NCBI RefSeq assembly: GCF_003391135.1
Contig: NZ_CP031455.1
Location: forward strand, 5,006,001-5,070,000
Source of the DNA: Streptoverticillium olivoreticuli subsp. olivoreticuli
GTDB lineage: Bacteria; Actinomycetota; Actinomycetes; Streptomycetales; Streptomycetaceae
Length of the DNA: 64,000 nucleotides
Direction of reading: 5' to 3'
Every line of letters starts with the position of its first letter. Within the stretch, counting starts at the first letter, position 1. Shown here one piece after another: positions 51,196-63,444 of this stretch. The notes beneath the pieces were generated by a model. It made no database searches. It saw nothing but the letters and a program-made list of their open reading frames with translations, and had not been told where the DNA came from. Made by a program: the position numbers and the translations under genes.

Positions 51196-51503
51196 GTTCT
51201 ACCTTCCGTAAGTCTTCGCCGGACGGCTACCGATCCTTGCACGGACGGCTTCGCGTCGAGTAGCGGGCAAACGCCCGCGCGCGGCGCGAAATCGTGGCAT
51301 TGTCGATCGAAGCTCTTCGTAATCCGCTGATGCCCTCTTAGTGCCCTTTGATGCCTACGGGTGTTCACCGGTGTGCTCGCGCCGGAGCGCCTCCCCTGAT
51401 GACCCGGATGCCCGTCCGCACGTGCCGGACCGCCCACCGGCAGGCATGATTTTCCACTGGGTGGAAAGGCGACAAAACACACGCCACCGAGGAGGAGGTT
51501 CTC
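51196..51503. other. divergent intergenic region, ppiA/DUF5324
   Basis: About 308 bases without a gene. It must hold promoters for both flanking genes. The one clear element is the inverted repeat at 51451-51467. Confidence 0.5.
51451..51467. promoter_or_regulatory. inverted repeat TTTCCACTGGGTGGAAA
   Basis: Perfect 7-bp arms around TGG, 37 bases before the DUF5324 start and close to its ribosome site; a candidate operator or leader hairpin. Confidence 0.45.
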
Positions 51504-52163
51504 GTGACCCGCAAAGACAGCGTGCTCGCCGCGGCCGACACGGCGAGGGACAGCGTGCGGCACGCCGCGGAAGTGGTGGCGCCTTACGCCGGCACGGCCA
51601 AGGACGCCGCCGTGCACTATGCGCACGAAACCCGCGCCCGTCTCGCTCCCAAGGTCTCGGCCGCCGCTCAACAGGCGCGCAGCAGCGCCGGGGAGCAGTA
51701 CTACGCGCACCTGGCCCCGCGGCTGGAGCACGTCCGCGACTCCCTGCCCCCGAAGGTCGACCAGGCCGCCGCCCGCGCCCGCGCCGCCGCCGAGCCCGTG
51801 CGCGACGAGGCCGTCGCCCGGGGCGCCGCGGCGCTGGCCGCGCTGCGCGGCCAGGTGTCCGCCGCGGACATCGAGAAGCTGGTGGCCAAGCGCGACCGCC
51901 GCTGCCGCACGGGCCGGGTCGCCAAGCGCTTCGTCCTGCTGGGGCTGCTGGCGGGAGGCGCGTACGCCGCCTGGAAGTGGTGGGACAAGCAGGCCAACCC
52001 GGACTGGCTGGTCGAGCCGCCGGCCCCCACCGAGGTCTCCGACCGCGCCCGTCTGACCTCGGTGGACGGCAGCGGGGGCCCGCTCGACCCCGAGGTCCAG
52101 GCCAAGCAGGACCGGGAAGACCTGGCGGAGGACAGCGTCGAGGAGCGCGACGACCGGCTCTGA
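51504..52163 (+). CDS. DUF5324-family membrane-associated protein
   Basis: A 219-residue protein. The first about 135 residues are an Ala/Arg/Glu-rich helical region with apolipophorin-like or YtxH-like heptads (TARDSVRHAAEVVAPYAGTAKDAAVHYAHETRARLAPKV). One membrane helix follows (about 141-160, VLLGLLAGGAYAAWKWW), then a short acidic tail. DUF5324 is confined to Streptomyces and relatives and has no known function. GTG 51504 has a GAGGAGGAGG site. A strong terminator follows. Confidence 0.8.
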   Translation: MTRKDSVLAAADTARDSVRHAAEVVAPYAGTAKDAAVHYAHETRARLAPKVSAAAQQARSSAGEQYYAHLAPRLEHVRDSLPPKVDQAAARARAAAEPVRDEAVARGAAALAALRGQVSAADIEKLVAKRDRRCRTGRVAKRFVLLGLLAGGAYAAWKWWDKQANPDWLVEPPAPTEVSDRARLTSVDGSGGPLDPEVQAKQDREDLAEDSVEERDDRL

Positions 52164-52194
52164 CCTGCGCCGACGCGGGCCGGGAACGAAAAAG

Positions 52195-52234
52195 GCCGCG
52201 AGGCGGGAGACCGATGGGTCTCCCGCCTCGCGGC
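52195..52234. terminator. 18-bp perfect terminator hairpin
   Basis: Arms 52195-52212 and 52217-52234 (GCCGCGAGGCGGGAGACC and its complement) close on GATG, preceded by an A-run on the plus strand. It serves DUF5324 and the convergent tRNA-Ala. Confidence 0.9.
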
Positions 52235-52243
52235 TGTTTCCTG

Positions 52244-52316
52244 TGGAGCCTAGGAGAGTCGAACTCCTGACATCCGCCATGCAAAGACGGCGCTCTACCA
52301 ACTGAGCTAAGGCCCC
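52244..52316 (-). tRNA. tRNA-Ala (anticodon TGC)
   Basis: On the minus strand, acceptor GGGGCCT pairs with AGGCTCC (one G-U), D-arm AGCTCAGTTGGTAGAGC, anticodon loop TTTGCAT (TGC) and T-arm GGAGTTCGACTCTCC. Discriminator A is at 52244; CCA is not encoded. Confidence 0.95.
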
Positions 52317-52434
52317 TTCGCCGATCAGGATACCCGGTGGCGGCCCCCTTTCCCGACCGGGTATCGCCGCGACCCACCACTCTCCGTAGGATGCACCGCA
52401 AGATTCGCGGCAGCGAAGCGAAGGGGAGAGCGAG

Positions 52435-52980
52435 ATGGACGCAGCACAGCAGGAAGCCACCGCCCGCGCACGGGAGCTCCAGCGGAGCTGGTACGGAGAG
52501 CCCCTGGGGGCGCTGTTCCGCCGTCTCATCGACGATCTCGGCCTCAACCAGGCCCGTCTCGCCTCCGTTCTCGGCCTGTCCGCGCCCATGCTCTCCCAGC
52601 TGATGAGCGGTCAGCGGGCGAAAATCGGCAACCCGGCGGTGGTACAGCGGGTGCAGGCGCTCCAGGAGCTCTCCAGCCAGGTCGCCGACGGCAGCGTGAG
52701 CGCCGCCGAGGCCGCCGACCGGATGGAGGAGGTCAAGAAGAGCTCGGGCGGCTCGGTCCTCAACTCCACCCAGACCACGGCCAGCAGCGGCGCCCCGACC
52801 GTGCGGCGCGTGGTGCGCGAGATCCAGTCGCTGCTGCGCTCGGTGGCCGGCGCGGGCGACATCATCGACGCCGCGCAGACCCTCGCCTCCACCCACCCCG
52901 AACTGGCCGAGTTCCTGCGGGTGTACGGCGCCGGGCGGACCGCCGAGGCGGTCGCCCACTACGAGGCGCACCAGAGCTGA
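52435..52980 (+). CDS. helix-turn-helix DNA-binding protein, XRE-like
   Basis: A 181-residue protein. The HTH lies at about 26-60 (LFRRLIDDLGLNQARLASVLGLSAPMLSQLMSGQRAKIGNP). The C-terminal half has two helical segments (about 118-180) of unknown role: VRRVVREIQSLLRSVAGAGDIIDAAQTLASTHPELAEFLRVYGAG. ATG 52435 follows GGGGAGAG. It lies 14 bases before the TTA-containing Ser/Thr kinase gene, so regulator and kinase are likely one transcript. Confidence 0.85.
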   Translation: MDAAQQEATARARELQRSWYGEPLGALFRRLIDDLGLNQARLASVLGLSAPMLSQLMSGQRAKIGNPAVVQRVQALQELSSQVADGSVSAAEAADRMEEVKKSSGGSVLNSTQTTASSGAPTVRRVVREIQSLLRSVAGAGDIIDAAQTLASTHPELAEFLRVYGAGRTAEAVAHYEAHQS

Positions 52981-52994
52981 CCGCCGCGCACGCG

Positions 52995-54185
52995 ATGGGT
53001 GAGGTCTTCGCGGGGCGGTACGAGCTGGTCGACCCGATCGGGCGGGGCGGGGTGGGGGCCGTCTGGCGGGCCTGGGACCACCGCAGGCGGCGCTATGTGG
53101 CGGCGAAGGTGCTTCAGCAGAGCGACGCCCACACCCTGCTGAGGTTCGTCCGCGAACAGGGTCTGCGCATCGACCACCCCCATGTGCTGGCTCCGATGAG
53201 CTGGGCCGCGGACGACGACAAGGTGCTGTTCACCATGGACGTGGTGCGCGGCGGCTCGCTGGCCCATCTCATCGGCGACTACGGCCCATTACCGCCGTAT
53301 TTCGTGTGCGTCGTGCTCGATCAGTTGCTGTCGGGCCTGTCGGCGGTCCATACGGAGGGTGTGGTGCACCGGGACATCAAGCCCGCCAACATCCTTTTGG
53401 AGGCGACCGGTACGGGCCGCCCCCATGTCCGGCTGTCCGACTTCGGGATCGCCATGCGCAAGGGCGAGCCGAGGCTGACGGACACCAACTACGTGATGGG
53501 GACGCCCGGTTATTTCGCCCCCGAGCAAATGCTGGGCGACGACCCCGACTTCCCGGCTGACCTTTTCGCCGTCGGGCTGATGGCCCTCTACCTCCTCACC
53601 GGCCGCAAACCCGACGCGGAAGCACTGGTGCGGCGGTTCCTGGAGCACGGCACCCCGAACGCGCCGGAAGACGTACCGGAACCGCTCTGGCAGGTGCTCG
53701 CGAACCTGCTGCAGCCAGACCCGTGCATGCGGTTCCGTACGGCCACGGGCGCGCGGAAGGCCCTGGCCGAGGCCGTGGAGCTGATGGACGGGCCCGGGCC
53801 CGGCGAGGAGCCGATCGAGGTCTTCGACCATCTGGGGCCCCTGCCACCGGGGTTCGGCCCCGAAGGACCCGAGCCGCGCCGGGCCCCCGAGGCGCCCGGC
53901 ACCCCCGCTACGCCCCTGCTGCCGCCCGGCCATGCGCCGGGAACACCCCCCGAACCGCCCTTCACGCCCTCCTCCGGCGTCACGCGCCGCCCCGCGCCCA
54001 CGGCTGCCCCCGCCGTACCGCCGGTGCCTCCCGTGCCCGTACATCCGCCCGTACGGCCGCCCGCCACGCGCCCGCACCGGTCGTCCCGGACGATCGGGCC
54101 GCCACCTGCGAAGGTCGCCGTGCCGGTGCTGATCCTGGCGCTGCTCTGCCTCGCGGTGGGCATCTGGGCGCTGACCGCGGGCTGA
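52995..54185 (+). CDS. Ser/Thr protein kinase with C-terminal membrane helix and a TTA codon
   Basis: A 396-residue Hanks kinase. Domain about 8-265: GRGGVGAVW, K38, HRD 125-127, DFG 149-151, activation loop LTDTNYVMGTPGYFAPEQ. A Pro/Ala-rich linker (about 280-365) leads to a C-terminal membrane helix (about 372-393) with almost nothing outside, so it anchors rather than senses. Codon 99 is TTA (53289-53291), a bldA-dependent codon in the middle of the kinase domain. The gene is co-directional with the preceding HTH gene and followed by a strong terminator. Confidence 0.9.
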   Translation: MGEVFAGRYELVDPIGRGGVGAVWRAWDHRRRRYVAAKVLQQSDAHTLLRFVREQGLRIDHPHVLAPMSWAADDDKVLFTMDVVRGGSLAHLIGDYGPLPPYFVCVVLDQLLSGLSAVHTEGVVHRDIKPANILLEATGTGRPHVRLSDFGIAMRKGEPRLTDTNYVMGTPGYFAPEQMLGDDPDFPADLFAVGLMALYLLTGRKPDAEALVRRFLEHGTPNAPEDVPEPLWQVLANLLQPDPCMRFRTATGARKALAEAVELMDGPGPGEEPIEVFDHLGPLPPGFGPEGPEPRRAPEAPGTPATPLLPPGHAPGTPPEPPFTPSSGVTRRPAPTAAPAVPPVPPVPVHPPVRPPATRPHRSSRTIGPPPAKVAVPVLILALLCLAVGIWALTAG

Positions 54186-54225
54186 TTCACGTTCGCAATC
54201 ATTTTATTTACGAAAGCAAACACAA

Positions 54226-54259
54226 CAGGGCCCCGGCCGCGTCGGCGGCCGGGGCCCTG
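54226..54259 (+). terminator. 15-bp terminator hairpin after the kinase gene
   Basis: CAGGGCCCCGGCCGC (54226-54240) and its complement (54245-54259) close on GTCG; it lies between the kinase and the convergent DLW-39 gene. Confidence 0.85.
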
Positions 54260-54277
54260 CGTCAGGACTCTGTTGTC

Positions 54278-54412
54278 TTACACACCCGAACCTGCGGGCA
54301 CGGAGTCGGTCGCCTCCGTCCACAGGTCCTGCTCGGCGCGATCCGCCTGGATCTGGCGGTACACGAGGAGCCCGCCGATGGCGGCCAGTGCGACCAGGAG
54401 GAGCTTCTTCAC
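54278..54412 (-). CDS. DLW-39-family small membrane protein
   Basis: A 44-residue protein: KKLLLVALAAIGGLLVYRQI forms an N-terminal membrane helix, then ADRAEQDLWTEATD, whose DLW is the family signature. It is conserved next to gyrA and tRNA-Ile in Streptomyces; function unknown. GTG 54412 follows GAGG about seven bases upstream. Confidence 0.75.
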   Translation of the reverse strand: MKKLLLVALAAIGGLLVYRQIQADRAEQDLWTEATDSVPAGSGV

Positions 54413-54548
54413 CGCGCGACCTCGTCTTTCCTTGACGTAAGGGGACCTCTGGTGGCCGATGATACACACCGGCCGATACCGATCGGTGACCTGTGCCGGG
54501 TCCACTTCTCACACCCGGTGCGGCCCAACTCCCCCACCACGGAAAACA

Positions 54549-54586
54549 GATCGGCCCGGGCGGAGAATTCTCCGTCCGGGCCGATC
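54549..54586 (-). terminator. terminator of tRNA-Ile
   Basis: A stem of 16 pairs (one G-U) between 54549-54565 and 54570-54586 closes on AATT, seven bases beyond the tRNA 3' end. Confidence 0.85.
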
Positions 54587-54592
54587 GTGCGG

Positions 54593-54666
54593 TGGGGCTA
54601 ACAGGACTTGAACCTGTGGCCTCTTCCTTATCAGGGAAGCGCTCTAACCGTCTGAGCTATAGCCCC
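54593..54666 (-). tRNA. tRNA-Ile (anticodon GAT)
   Basis: On the minus strand, acceptor GGGGCTA pairs with TAGCCCC, D-arm AGCTCAGACGGTTAGAGC, anticodon loop CTGATAA (GAT) and T-arm CAGGTTCAAGTCCTG. CCA is not completely encoded (CCG follows the discriminator A). Confidence 0.95.
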
Positions 54667-54738
54667 GCGCGACACCGAAAGATTAGCGCACTTGGGGCCC
54701 AGTCCCAAAATCGTCCGGGCCCCCGGTGCCGACCGCCG

Positions 54739-55605
54739 TTATTCGTCCTCGGCGAGCGTCAGCTCGACACCGCCGACGAAGCCCGCCGACAGGTTGTAGA
54801 CAAAGGCCCCCAGGGTCGCCAGCGCGGTCGCCAGCACCACGTCGATCACGGCGATGACCGTCGTGAAGATGAGGACGTTCGGGAGGGACAGGAAGGACTG
54901 GAGGTCGAAGCCGCCGCCCTCGCTGGAGGTGGCGTCGCTGATCGTGCCGCCCACGGTCGAGAAGACGCCCATGGCGTCCATGACCGTCCACAGCACCGCG
55001 GCCGCCACGATCGTGCACACGCCCAGCGCGATGGACAGCAGAAAGCTGACCTTCATCACCGACCACGGGTCGGCCTTGGCCACCCGCAGCCGCGCCGTGC
55101 GCGTACGCGGCGCCGGGCGGGCCGCCGCGGGGGCCGGAGCCGCCGGGCGCGGCACCCGCGGCCGCTGCTCCTCCGAGGCCCGCTGGGCGGGCGGACGGCC
55201 CTTGGCGGGGCCGCCGGAGGCCGGGGCGCCCTTGGCGGCCGACGGCTCCTCGGCGGGGGCCGCGGAGGCCTTCCCGGCCGGCTCCTCGGAGGCACCGGGC
55301 CTGGCCTTCGCCACGTCCTCGGCGGCCGCCTGCTTCTTGGGCTCCTTGGCGGGCTTCGCCGCCCGCTCGGCCTTCGAGCCCTTGGAGCTCGTGGAACCGG
55401 AACCCGAAGCGGAACCCTCCGCCGGCGGCTCGTACGCCTTCGGCGGGTGGTAGGGCTTCGGGTCGCGGGTGTCCGTCACAGTCCCCCCTTTGGAGTCGGC
55501 GCCGGGCGTACCGGAGCCACGGGCGCCTGTCTTCTCTGCGGCAGGGGCGGCGGTGCTGGGTTCGGCACCCGCACCGCTTGCCGCGGCGCCCGTGGCTCGA
55601 CTCAC
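54739..55605 (-). CDS. DUF3566 membrane protein downstream of gyrA
   Basis: A 288-residue protein. The N-terminal about 170 residues are Ala/Pro/Lys/Glu-rich and disordered. The DUF3566 domain (about 170-285) has two membrane helices: MKVSFLLSIALGVCTIVAAAVLWTVM and VLIFTTVIAVIDVVLATALATLGAFVYNL. This gene accompanies gyrA in most actinobacteria (Rv0007-like); the function is unknown. GTG 55605 uses a GAGGAG site inside the gyrA tail, four bases from its stop, so it is coupled to gyrA. Confidence 0.85.
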   Translation of the reverse strand: MSRATGAAASGAGAEPSTAAPAAEKTGARGSGTPGADSKGGTVTDTRDPKPYHPPKAYEPPAEGSASGSGSTSSKGSKAERAAKPAKEPKKQAAAEDVAKARPGASEEPAGKASAAPAEEPSAAKGAPASGGPAKGRPPAQRASEEQRPRVPRPAAPAPAAARPAPRTRTARLRVAKADPWSVMKVSFLLSIALGVCTIVAAAVLWTVMDAMGVFSTVGGTISDATSSEGGGFDLQSFLSLPNVLIFTTVIAVIDVVLATALATLGAFVYNLSAGFVGGVELTLAEDE

Positions 55606-55608
55606 GAC

Positions 55609-58239
<2,631 letters not shown>

Positions 58240-58290
58240 TGCTGTTCAAAGTCCTTTCGCGCTGCGGCTGTTTCTCGTGGGCCGACAGGC

Positions 58291-60309
58291 TCAGATGTCG
58301 AGGAAGCGGACGTCCTTGGCGTTGCGCTGGATGAAGGAGCGCCGTGCCTCGACGTCCTCGCCCATGAGCACCGAGAACAGGTCGTCCGCCTGCGCGGCGT
58401 CGTCCAGGGTGACCTGGCCGAGCACACGGTGGTCGACGTCCATGGTGGTGACGCGCAGCTCCTCGGCGTTCATCTCGCCGAGACCCTTGAAGCGCTGGAC
58501 CGAGTCGTCCTTGATCCGCTTGCCGTTCTCCCGGCCGAGCTGGATCAGCGCGTCGCGCTCGCGGTCGGAGTAGGCGTACTCGAAGTCGTCCCGACCCCAC
58601 TTGATCTTGTACAGCGGGGGGCGGGAGAGGTAGACGTGCCCGGCCTCGACCAGCGGCCGCATGAAGCGGAACAGGAAGGTGAGCAGCAGGGTGTTGATGT
58701 GCTGACCGTCGACGTCGGCGTCCGCCATCAGGATGATCTTGTGATAGCGGAGCTTGGCGATGTCGAAGTCCTCGTGCACACCGGTGCCGAAGGCCGAGAT
58801 CAGGGCCTGGACCTCGGTGTTCTGGAGGATCTTGTCGATCCGCGCCTTCTCGACGTTGAGGATCTTGCCGCGGATCGGGAGGATCGCCTGGTACTGCGGG
58901 TTGCGGCCGGACTTGGCCGAGCCGCCGGCGGAGTCACCCTCGACGATGAAGATCTCGCACTTGGTCGGGTCGTTGGACTGGCAGTCGCTGAGCTTGCCCG
59001 GCAGCGACGCCGACTCCAGCAGGCCCTTGCGGCGGGTGAGGTCGCGGGCCTTGCGGGCCGCCACGCGCGCCGTCGCCGCCTGGATGGACTTGCGGATGAT
59101 GTCCGCGGCCTCGTTGGGGTTGCGGTCCAGCCAGTCCGTCAGGTGCTCGTGGACGACCTTCTGGACGAAGGTCTTCGCCTCGGTGTTGCCGAGCTTCGTC
59201 TTCGTCTGGCCCTCGAACTGCGGCTCGCCGAGCTTGACGGAGATGATCGCGGTCAGACCCTCGCGGATGTCCTCGCCCGTGAGGTTGTCGTCCTTCTCGC
59301 GGAGCAGCTTCTTGTCGCGGGCGTACCGGTTGATCAGACCGGTCAGCGCGGCGCGGAAGCCCTCTTCGTGCGTGCCGCCCTCGTGGGTGTGGATGGTGTT
59401 GGCGAAGCTGTAGACACTCTCGCTGTACTGGCTGTTCCACTGCATCGCGATCTCGACCGAGAGCATGCGCTCCTTGTCCTCGGCCTCGACGCCGATGACG
59501 GTCGGGTGGATCAGCTCGCCCTTGCGGGAGTTGAGGTACTTCACGAAGTCGACGATGCCGCCCTCGTAGTGGTAGCTCACGGTGAGGGGCTTGCCCTCCT
59601 CGTCGACGTGGTCGGCGCGGAGGTCCGTCAGCGAGATGCGCAGTCCCTTGTTGAGGAACGCCATCTCCTGGAAGCGCCGCGAGAGCGTCTCGAAGGAGTA
59701 CTCGGTGGTCTCGAAGATGTCGCCGTCGGCCCAGAAGGTGACGGAGGTTCCGGACTCGTCGGTCGCCTCGTTCTTCTGGAGCGGGGCCGTGGGGGCGCCG
59801 AGCTTGTAGTCCTGGGTCCAGCGGTAGCCGTCGGTCTTGACCTCGACCGCGACGCGCGTGGACAGGGCGTTGACGACGGAGACGCCGACACCGTGCAGAC
59901 CGCCGGAGACCGCGTAGCCGCCGCCGCCGAACTTGCCGCCCGCGTGCAGCACGGTCAGCACGACCTCGACGGCGGGCTTGCCCTCGGAGGGGACGATGCC
60001 CACCGGGATGCCACGGCCGTTGTCGATCACGCGCACGCCGCCGTCGCGCAGGATCGTCACATCGATGGTGTCCGCGTGCCCGGCCAGGGCCTCGTCGACG
60101 GAGTTGTCCACGACCTCGTACACCAAGTGGTGCAGGCCACGCTCACCGGTCGAGCCGATGTACATGCCGGGCCGCTTGCGGACCGCGTCCAGACCTTCCA
60201 GAACGGTGATCGCACTGGCGTCGTACGACGTCTCACCTGCGGGGGAGCCCATGGGGGCCTCCCCGCTCGTGGAAGGGATGTTCTCGTTGGGGTTGCCGGA
60301 ATCGGCCAC
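58291..60309 (-). CDS. gyrB: DNA gyrase subunit B
   Basis: A 672-residue ATPase subunit. GHKL ATPase motifs EVVDNSVDEALAGHA, DNGRGIPVG and GGLHGVGVSVVNALS; transducer domain; Toprim domain with EGDSAGGSAKSGR and MADADVDGQHI. GTG 60309 is chosen because AGAAAGGG lies six bases upstream; in-frame sequence further up is not conserved-looking. About 30 low-complexity residues precede the ATPase domain. With gyrA it introduces negative supercoils. Confidence 0.97.
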   Translation of the reverse strand: MADSGNPNENIPSTSGEAPMGSPAGETSYDASAITVLEGLDAVRKRPGMYIGSTGERGLHHLVYEVVDNSVDEALAGHADTIDVTILRDGGVRVIDNGRGIPVGIVPSEGKPAVEVVLTVLHAGGKFGGGGYAVSGGLHGVGVSVVNALSTRVAVEVKTDGYRWTQDYKLGAPTAPLQKNEATDESGTSVTFWADGDIFETTEYSFETLSRRFQEMAFLNKGLRISLTDLRADHVDEEGKPLTVSYHYEGGIVDFVKYLNSRKGELIHPTVIGVEAEDKERMLSVEIAMQWNSQYSESVYSFANTIHTHEGGTHEEGFRAALTGLINRYARDKKLLREKDDNLTGEDIREGLTAIISVKLGEPQFEGQTKTKLGNTEAKTFVQKVVHEHLTDWLDRNPNEAADIIRKSIQAATARVAARKARDLTRRKGLLESASLPGKLSDCQSNDPTKCEIFIVEGDSAGGSAKSGRNPQYQAILPIRGKILNVEKARIDKILQNTEVQALISAFGTGVHEDFDIAKLRYHKIILMADADVDGQHINTLLLTFLFRFMRPLVEAGHVYLSRPPLYKIKWGRDDFEYAYSDRERDALIQLGRENGKRIKDDSVQRFKGLGEMNAEELRVTTMDVDHRVLGQVTLDDAAQADDLFSVLMGEDVEARRSFIQRNAKDVRFLDI

Positions 60310-60697
60310 GAAGCGCCCTTTCTGGCACAGCACAGGCCTTCCCCTGCCTACGGCGGGGAGACCCCACCCGGGGCAGGCAGGAGCGGCTGCGTCGTTCTGC
60401 GTTGGTCGACGTGTCCCGCGAACCGGCGGGATTGTCACCAGTCTACCGGTAGCACTGACATGAATGGGGGTTTGGCGGTGCCTGAGTCCTCACGTGCCGC
60501 CCTGAACCGGCATCAGCCGACTCCCTATATGTGGGCCCGGCCCTCAGGAGGCTCACAGCGGCACTCAGCGCTTCGGGCTGTCAACCGCCCGCTACGGTGA
60601 GCGGAGTCCCGGCCCCCGGCCGTCGCGCGGCGCCCGCACGCCGTGAGCGCGACGGGTGCCGCCGGAGCCCCGGCGGACGTCAGCGCGACGCACCGGA
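60310..60697 (-). promoter_or_regulatory. gyrB promoter region
   Basis: About 390 bases without a gene between the DUF721 gene and gyrB. On the minus strand there is a perfect TTGACA (60584-60579) with only a poor -10 at the right distance (CGCTGT, 60560-60555), and a separate TAGACT (60445-60440) without a clear -35. Supercoiling-sensitive promoters for gyrB are expected here. Assignments are by eye. Confidence 0.4.
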
Positions 60698-61246
60698 TCA
60701 CCCGTAGGTGTCGCCCGGCCCGGTGCTCCCGGGGGCGCGCAGCGGTCCGTACCGGCGGTTCGGACCGCCCGGCCCCAGCACCTTGATCACCTTCACGGTG
60801 CCCTGCCCCAGATCGGCGTTCAGCCGGGCCACCAACTGCGGCGCCAGCAGCCGCAGCTGCGTCGCCCACGCCGTCGAGTCGCACTGCACGGTCAGCACCC
60901 GGGCGTCCTCGTCGTACTTCTGCGGCTCGCAGTGCAGCGCGACGTCCGGCCCCACCATCTGCGGCCAGCGGCCCATCACCCCGCCCACCGCGGCGGGCGC
61001 CTCCCAGCCGCGCTCGGTGATCAGGCGGTTGATCGCGGCGCCCAGCGGCAGCGGGTCCCGGCCGTCGGCCCGCGCGCCGGAGCGCAGACCGCCGCGGCGC
61101 GCCTGCTTCTTCTGCTGCGCGGCGTTGCCCCGTGCCCGCGCCTGCTCCTTCGCGGCGCGCAGCGCCACCCGCGCCAGGTCCACTCCGGACGGCTCGGGGG
61201 CCTTCGGCCGTTCGGGGGGATCCGGGGTCTTCTGGCCGTGGGTCAT
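60698..61246 (-). CDS. DUF721/DciA-family protein
   Basis: A 182-residue protein. Its DUF721 domain (about 70-160: GAAINRLITERGWEAPAAVGGVMGRWPQMVGPDVALHCEPQKY, LTVQCDSTAWATQLRLLAPQLVARLN) is that of DciA, the helicase loader of bacteria lacking DnaC. The N-terminal 65 residues are basic and probably disordered. The ATG overlaps the recF stop (ATGA). The place between recF and gyrB is conserved in actinobacteria and fits a replication role. Confidence 0.85.
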   Translation of the reverse strand: MTHGQKTPDPPERPKAPEPSGVDLARVALRAAKEQARARGNAAQQKKQARRGGLRSGARADGRDPLPLGAAINRLITERGWEAPAAVGGVMGRWPQMVGPDVALHCEPQKYDEDARVLTVQCDSTAWATQLRLLAPQLVARLNADLGQGTVKVIKVLGPGGPNRRYGPLRAPGSTGPGDTYG

Positions 61247-62367
61247 ACGCGCTCGACCGTGCCTTCCGTGACCGCGTACCGCGCGCCGACCAGCACGCCC
61301 GGCACATCGTCGTCCACCGCCGCCGTCACCAGCACCTGCTCGCCCGGCGCCACCAGCTCCGCCAGCCGCTCCCTGCGGCGGGCGTCCAGCTCGGCGAAGA
61401 CGTCGTCGAGCACGAGCACCGGCTCGTTGCCCTCGGAGCGCAGCAGGTCGTACGAGGCCAGGCGCAGCGCCAGCGCGTACGACCAGGACTCGCCGTGGCT
61501 GGCGTACCCCTTGGCGGGCAGCCGGCCGAGGTTGAGCAGCAGCTCGTCGCGGTGCGGGCCGACCAGCGTCACGCCGCGCTCGATCTCCTGCTTGCGGACC
61601 TCCGCGAGCGCGGTGATCAGCGCCTCGTACAGCTCCTCGCGGGTGTGGGCGCCCTCGATGGCTGCGGGGCCGCGGTACTCGAACGCGACCGGGCCGCCGC
61701 CGGGCGCCAGCTGCTCGTACGCCTTGTCGGCCAGCGGCCGGAGCACGGCGATCAGGTCGAGGCGCTGCGCCAGCAGCTCGGCGCCGGCGCGGGCCAGGTG
61801 CTGGTCCCAGATGTCGAGGGTGGAGAGGTCCAGGCCGCGGCCGCCGTGGCGGCGGGCCATGGCGGCGCTCTTGAGCAGGGTGTTGCGCTGCTTGAGTACG
61901 CGGTCGTAGTCGGAGCGCACGCCCGCCATGCGGGGGGAGCGCGCGGTGACCAGCTCGTCCAGGAAGCGGCGGCGCTCGCCCGGGTCGCCCTTGACCAACG
62001 CCAGGTCCTCGGGGGCGAACAGCACCGTGCGGACGATGCCGAGCACGTCGCGGGGCCGGACCTGCGAGGAGCGGTTGATCCTGGCCCGGTTCGCCCGGCC
62101 CGGGTTGAGCTCCAGCTCGATCAGCTGCTGGCGCTCGTCCTGGACGACGGCGGCCCGGATGATCGCGCGGTCCGCGCCCATCCGCACCAGCGGAGCGTCC
62201 GAGGAGACCCGGTGGCTGCCGAGGGTCGCCAGATAGCCGACCGCCTCGACGAGGTTGGTCTTGCCCTGGCCGTTGGGCCCCACGAAGGCCGTGACGCCCG
62301 GGTCGAGCGGGACCTCGACCCGGGCGTACGAGCGGAAGTCGGCCAGCGACAGATGCGATACGTGCAT
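61243..62367 (-). CDS. recF: DNA recombination/repair protein RecF
   Basis: A 374-residue SMC-like ATPase that loads RecA on gapped DNA with RecO and RecR. Walker A GPNGQGKTNLVEA (residues about 30-40), the ABC signature region SHGESWSYALALRL and Walker B VLVLDDVFAELD are present, and RRRFLDELV is typical. ATG 62367 begins the conserved MHVSHLSLADFRSY. It lies 43 bases after gnd and overlaps the DUF721 gene. Confidence 0.95.
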   Translation of the reverse strand: MHVSHLSLADFRSYARVEVPLDPGVTAFVGPNGQGKTNLVEAVGYLATLGSHRVSSDAPLVRMGADRAIIRAAVVQDERQQLIELELNPGRANRARINRSSQVRPRDVLGIVRTVLFAPEDLALVKGDPGERRRFLDELVTARSPRMAGVRSDYDRVLKQRNTLLKSAAMARRHGGRGLDLSTLDIWDQHLARAGAELLAQRLDLIAVLRPLADKAYEQLAPGGGPVAFEYRGPAAIEGAHTREELYEALITALAEVRKQEIERGVTLVGPHRDELLLNLGRLPAKGYASHGESWSYALALRLASYDLLRSEGNEPVLVLDDVFAELDARRRERLAELVAPGEQVLVTAAVDDDVPGVLVGARYAVTEGTVERV

Positions 62368-62410
62368 GGGGTGGCGCCGACCTCTCCCGGCTACTGCTTC
62401 CTGCTGCTTC

Positions 62411-63286
<876 letters not shown>

Positions 63287-63378
63287 GGGTGATCCTCTAT
63301 GCCTTGATTGCGTGACGTCCGGGTCCGAGCCTACGCCCGACGGTCCGCGCACACCTGTGGGCTCGGGCGCTCAACAGT

Positions 63379-63412
63379 CGAGTGGGCCGGCTGTGGACAG
63401 CCGGCCCACTCG
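63379..63412. terminator. 16-bp hairpin between dnaN and gnd
   Basis: CGAGTGGGCCGGCTGT (63379-63394) and its complement (63397-63412) are perfect. A second hairpin GCGAGGG/CCCTCGC is at 63490-63507. Both lie downstream of dnaN and would end its transcript. Confidence 0.8.
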
Positions 63413-63444
63413 TACTGAGGGTTTCCGCAGGTCAGCGCGAGGGC

